From Chloroflexota bacterium (lineage in GTDB: Bacteria; Chloroflexota; Dehalococcoidia; Lucifugimonadales; JADFKI01), in the NCBI GenBank assembly GCA_024648655.1, contig JAGGDZ010000183.1, forward strand, positions 1-5,087: a stretch of 5,087 nucleotides of DNA, written 5' to 3'. Both the position numbers and the translations under genes were made by a program. The notes under the pieces were generated by a model, which worked only from the letters and a program-made list of their open reading frames with translations, had not been told where the DNA came from and did no database searches. Positions 4,756 through 5,087 of this stretch are shown in pieces; position 1 is the first letter of the stretch, and the number at the start of each line of letters is the position of its first letter.

Positions 4756-5087
4756 ATGCTCGATTACAAGCCTAATTATGAGCCCAATATGGTTCTATCC
4801 AACGAAGAGTTCAGGGTAGTGGGTACACGCCCTGTGCGTCATGACGGCGTGGACAAGGTTACCGGACGCGCGCGCTATGCTGCCGATACCGCGATGCCCG
4901 GCCTGCTGTACGCTAAGGTCGTGCGCAGCCCGCATGCTCATGCCCGAATTCTCGGCATCGACGCGAGCCGCGCACTCGCTCTGCCGGGTGTGCATTCGGT
5001 CGTTACGGCTGCGGACTTCCCGGATGCTTCGGCAGAGTTCGTTGACCAGGAAGAGGGCGCAGCCGTCAACTACGGCTTCTTCAGCCG
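4756..5087 (+). CDS. Xanthine dehydrogenase/CO dehydrogenase-family molybdopterin-binding large subunit, N-terminal 110 codons (runs off the window)
   Basis: The frame is open from the ATG at 4756 to the window edge. After a short leader (1-20), residues 21-88 show the opening of the family: VVGTRPVRHDGVDKVTGRARYAADTAMPGLLYAKVV, then RSPHAHARILGIDASRALALPGVHSVVTAADFP. This is the a/b hammerhead domain that precedes the molybdopterin-binding domains of XdhA/CoxL-type large subunits (usual length about 750-800 aa). Such subunits hold the molybdenum-pterin cofactor and hydroxylate purines, aldehydes, aromatic or N-heterocyclic substrates, or oxidise CO. The active-site loop that would separate these groups lies beyond the window, so no substrate is assigned. 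There is no twin-arginine signal in the N terminus. The start is supported by GGGAGG 8 nt upstream. The FAD and iron-sulphur partner subunits are not upstream; if present locally they must follow. Confidence 0.9.
   Translation, partial: MLDYKPNYEPNMVLSNEEFRVVGTRPVRHDGVDKVTGRARYAADTAMPGLLYAKVVRSPHAHARILGIDASRALALPGVHSVVTAADFPDASAEFVDQEEGAAVNYGFFS

Overview
The window is a bacterial chromosome segment of moderately high G+C (I estimate the mid-to-high 50s per cent by eye). All recognisable genes lie on the + strand. Its gene types are a DinB-like protein, a stand-alone cyclic-nucleotide-binding-domain protein, a cytidylate-kinase-like protein, a pair of peptide-type ABC ATPases, and the start of a xanthine-dehydrogenase/CO-dehydrogenase-type molybdenum subunit. 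This set, with long spacers and strong GGAGG-type ribosome binding sites, would suit an uncultured Chloroflexota (Dehalococcoidia/SAR202-like) genome. That placement is an inference from gene content only and is weak.

Layout: bases 1-51 are the last 16 codons of an unidentified gene. A 186-bp spacer with a possible promoter and a small hairpin precedes a 154-aa DinB-superfamily protein (238-702). The largest gene-free stretch (703-1039) contains a series of inverted repeats at 846-959. It leads into a 169-aa protein made of one cNMP-binding-type domain without a DNA-binding domain (1040-1549). After 139 bp comes a 238-aa cytidylate-kinase-like protein (1689-2405). A further 145-bp spacer with a plausible promoter precedes dppD (2551-3540) and dppF (3556-4587), which are separated by only 15 bp and end at a strong intrinsic terminator (4613-4650). 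A new transcription unit then starts: a spacer with an exact 11-bp tandem repeat, and the N-terminal 110 codons of a molybdopterin-binding large subunit (4756 to the window edge).

How the genes work together: DppD and DppF are the two nucleotide-binding subunits that power a peptide/nickel-type ABC importer. Both carry all ATPase motifs and identically spaced C-terminal cysteines. The permeases and the binding protein they need are not in the window. The CNB-domain protein and the kinase-like protein are adjacent and could form a small signalling or nucleotide-sensing pair, but nothing in the sequence proves a link. The molybdenum enzyme is separated from the transporter by the terminator and is probably an independent operon.

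I found no clear new defence system, CRISPR array, insertion sequence, tRNA or rRNA. The most unusual items are the CNB protein with a degenerate phosphate-binding cassette beside a kinase-like gene, the inverted-repeat-rich leader before it, and the tandem repeat before the molybdoenzyme gene.
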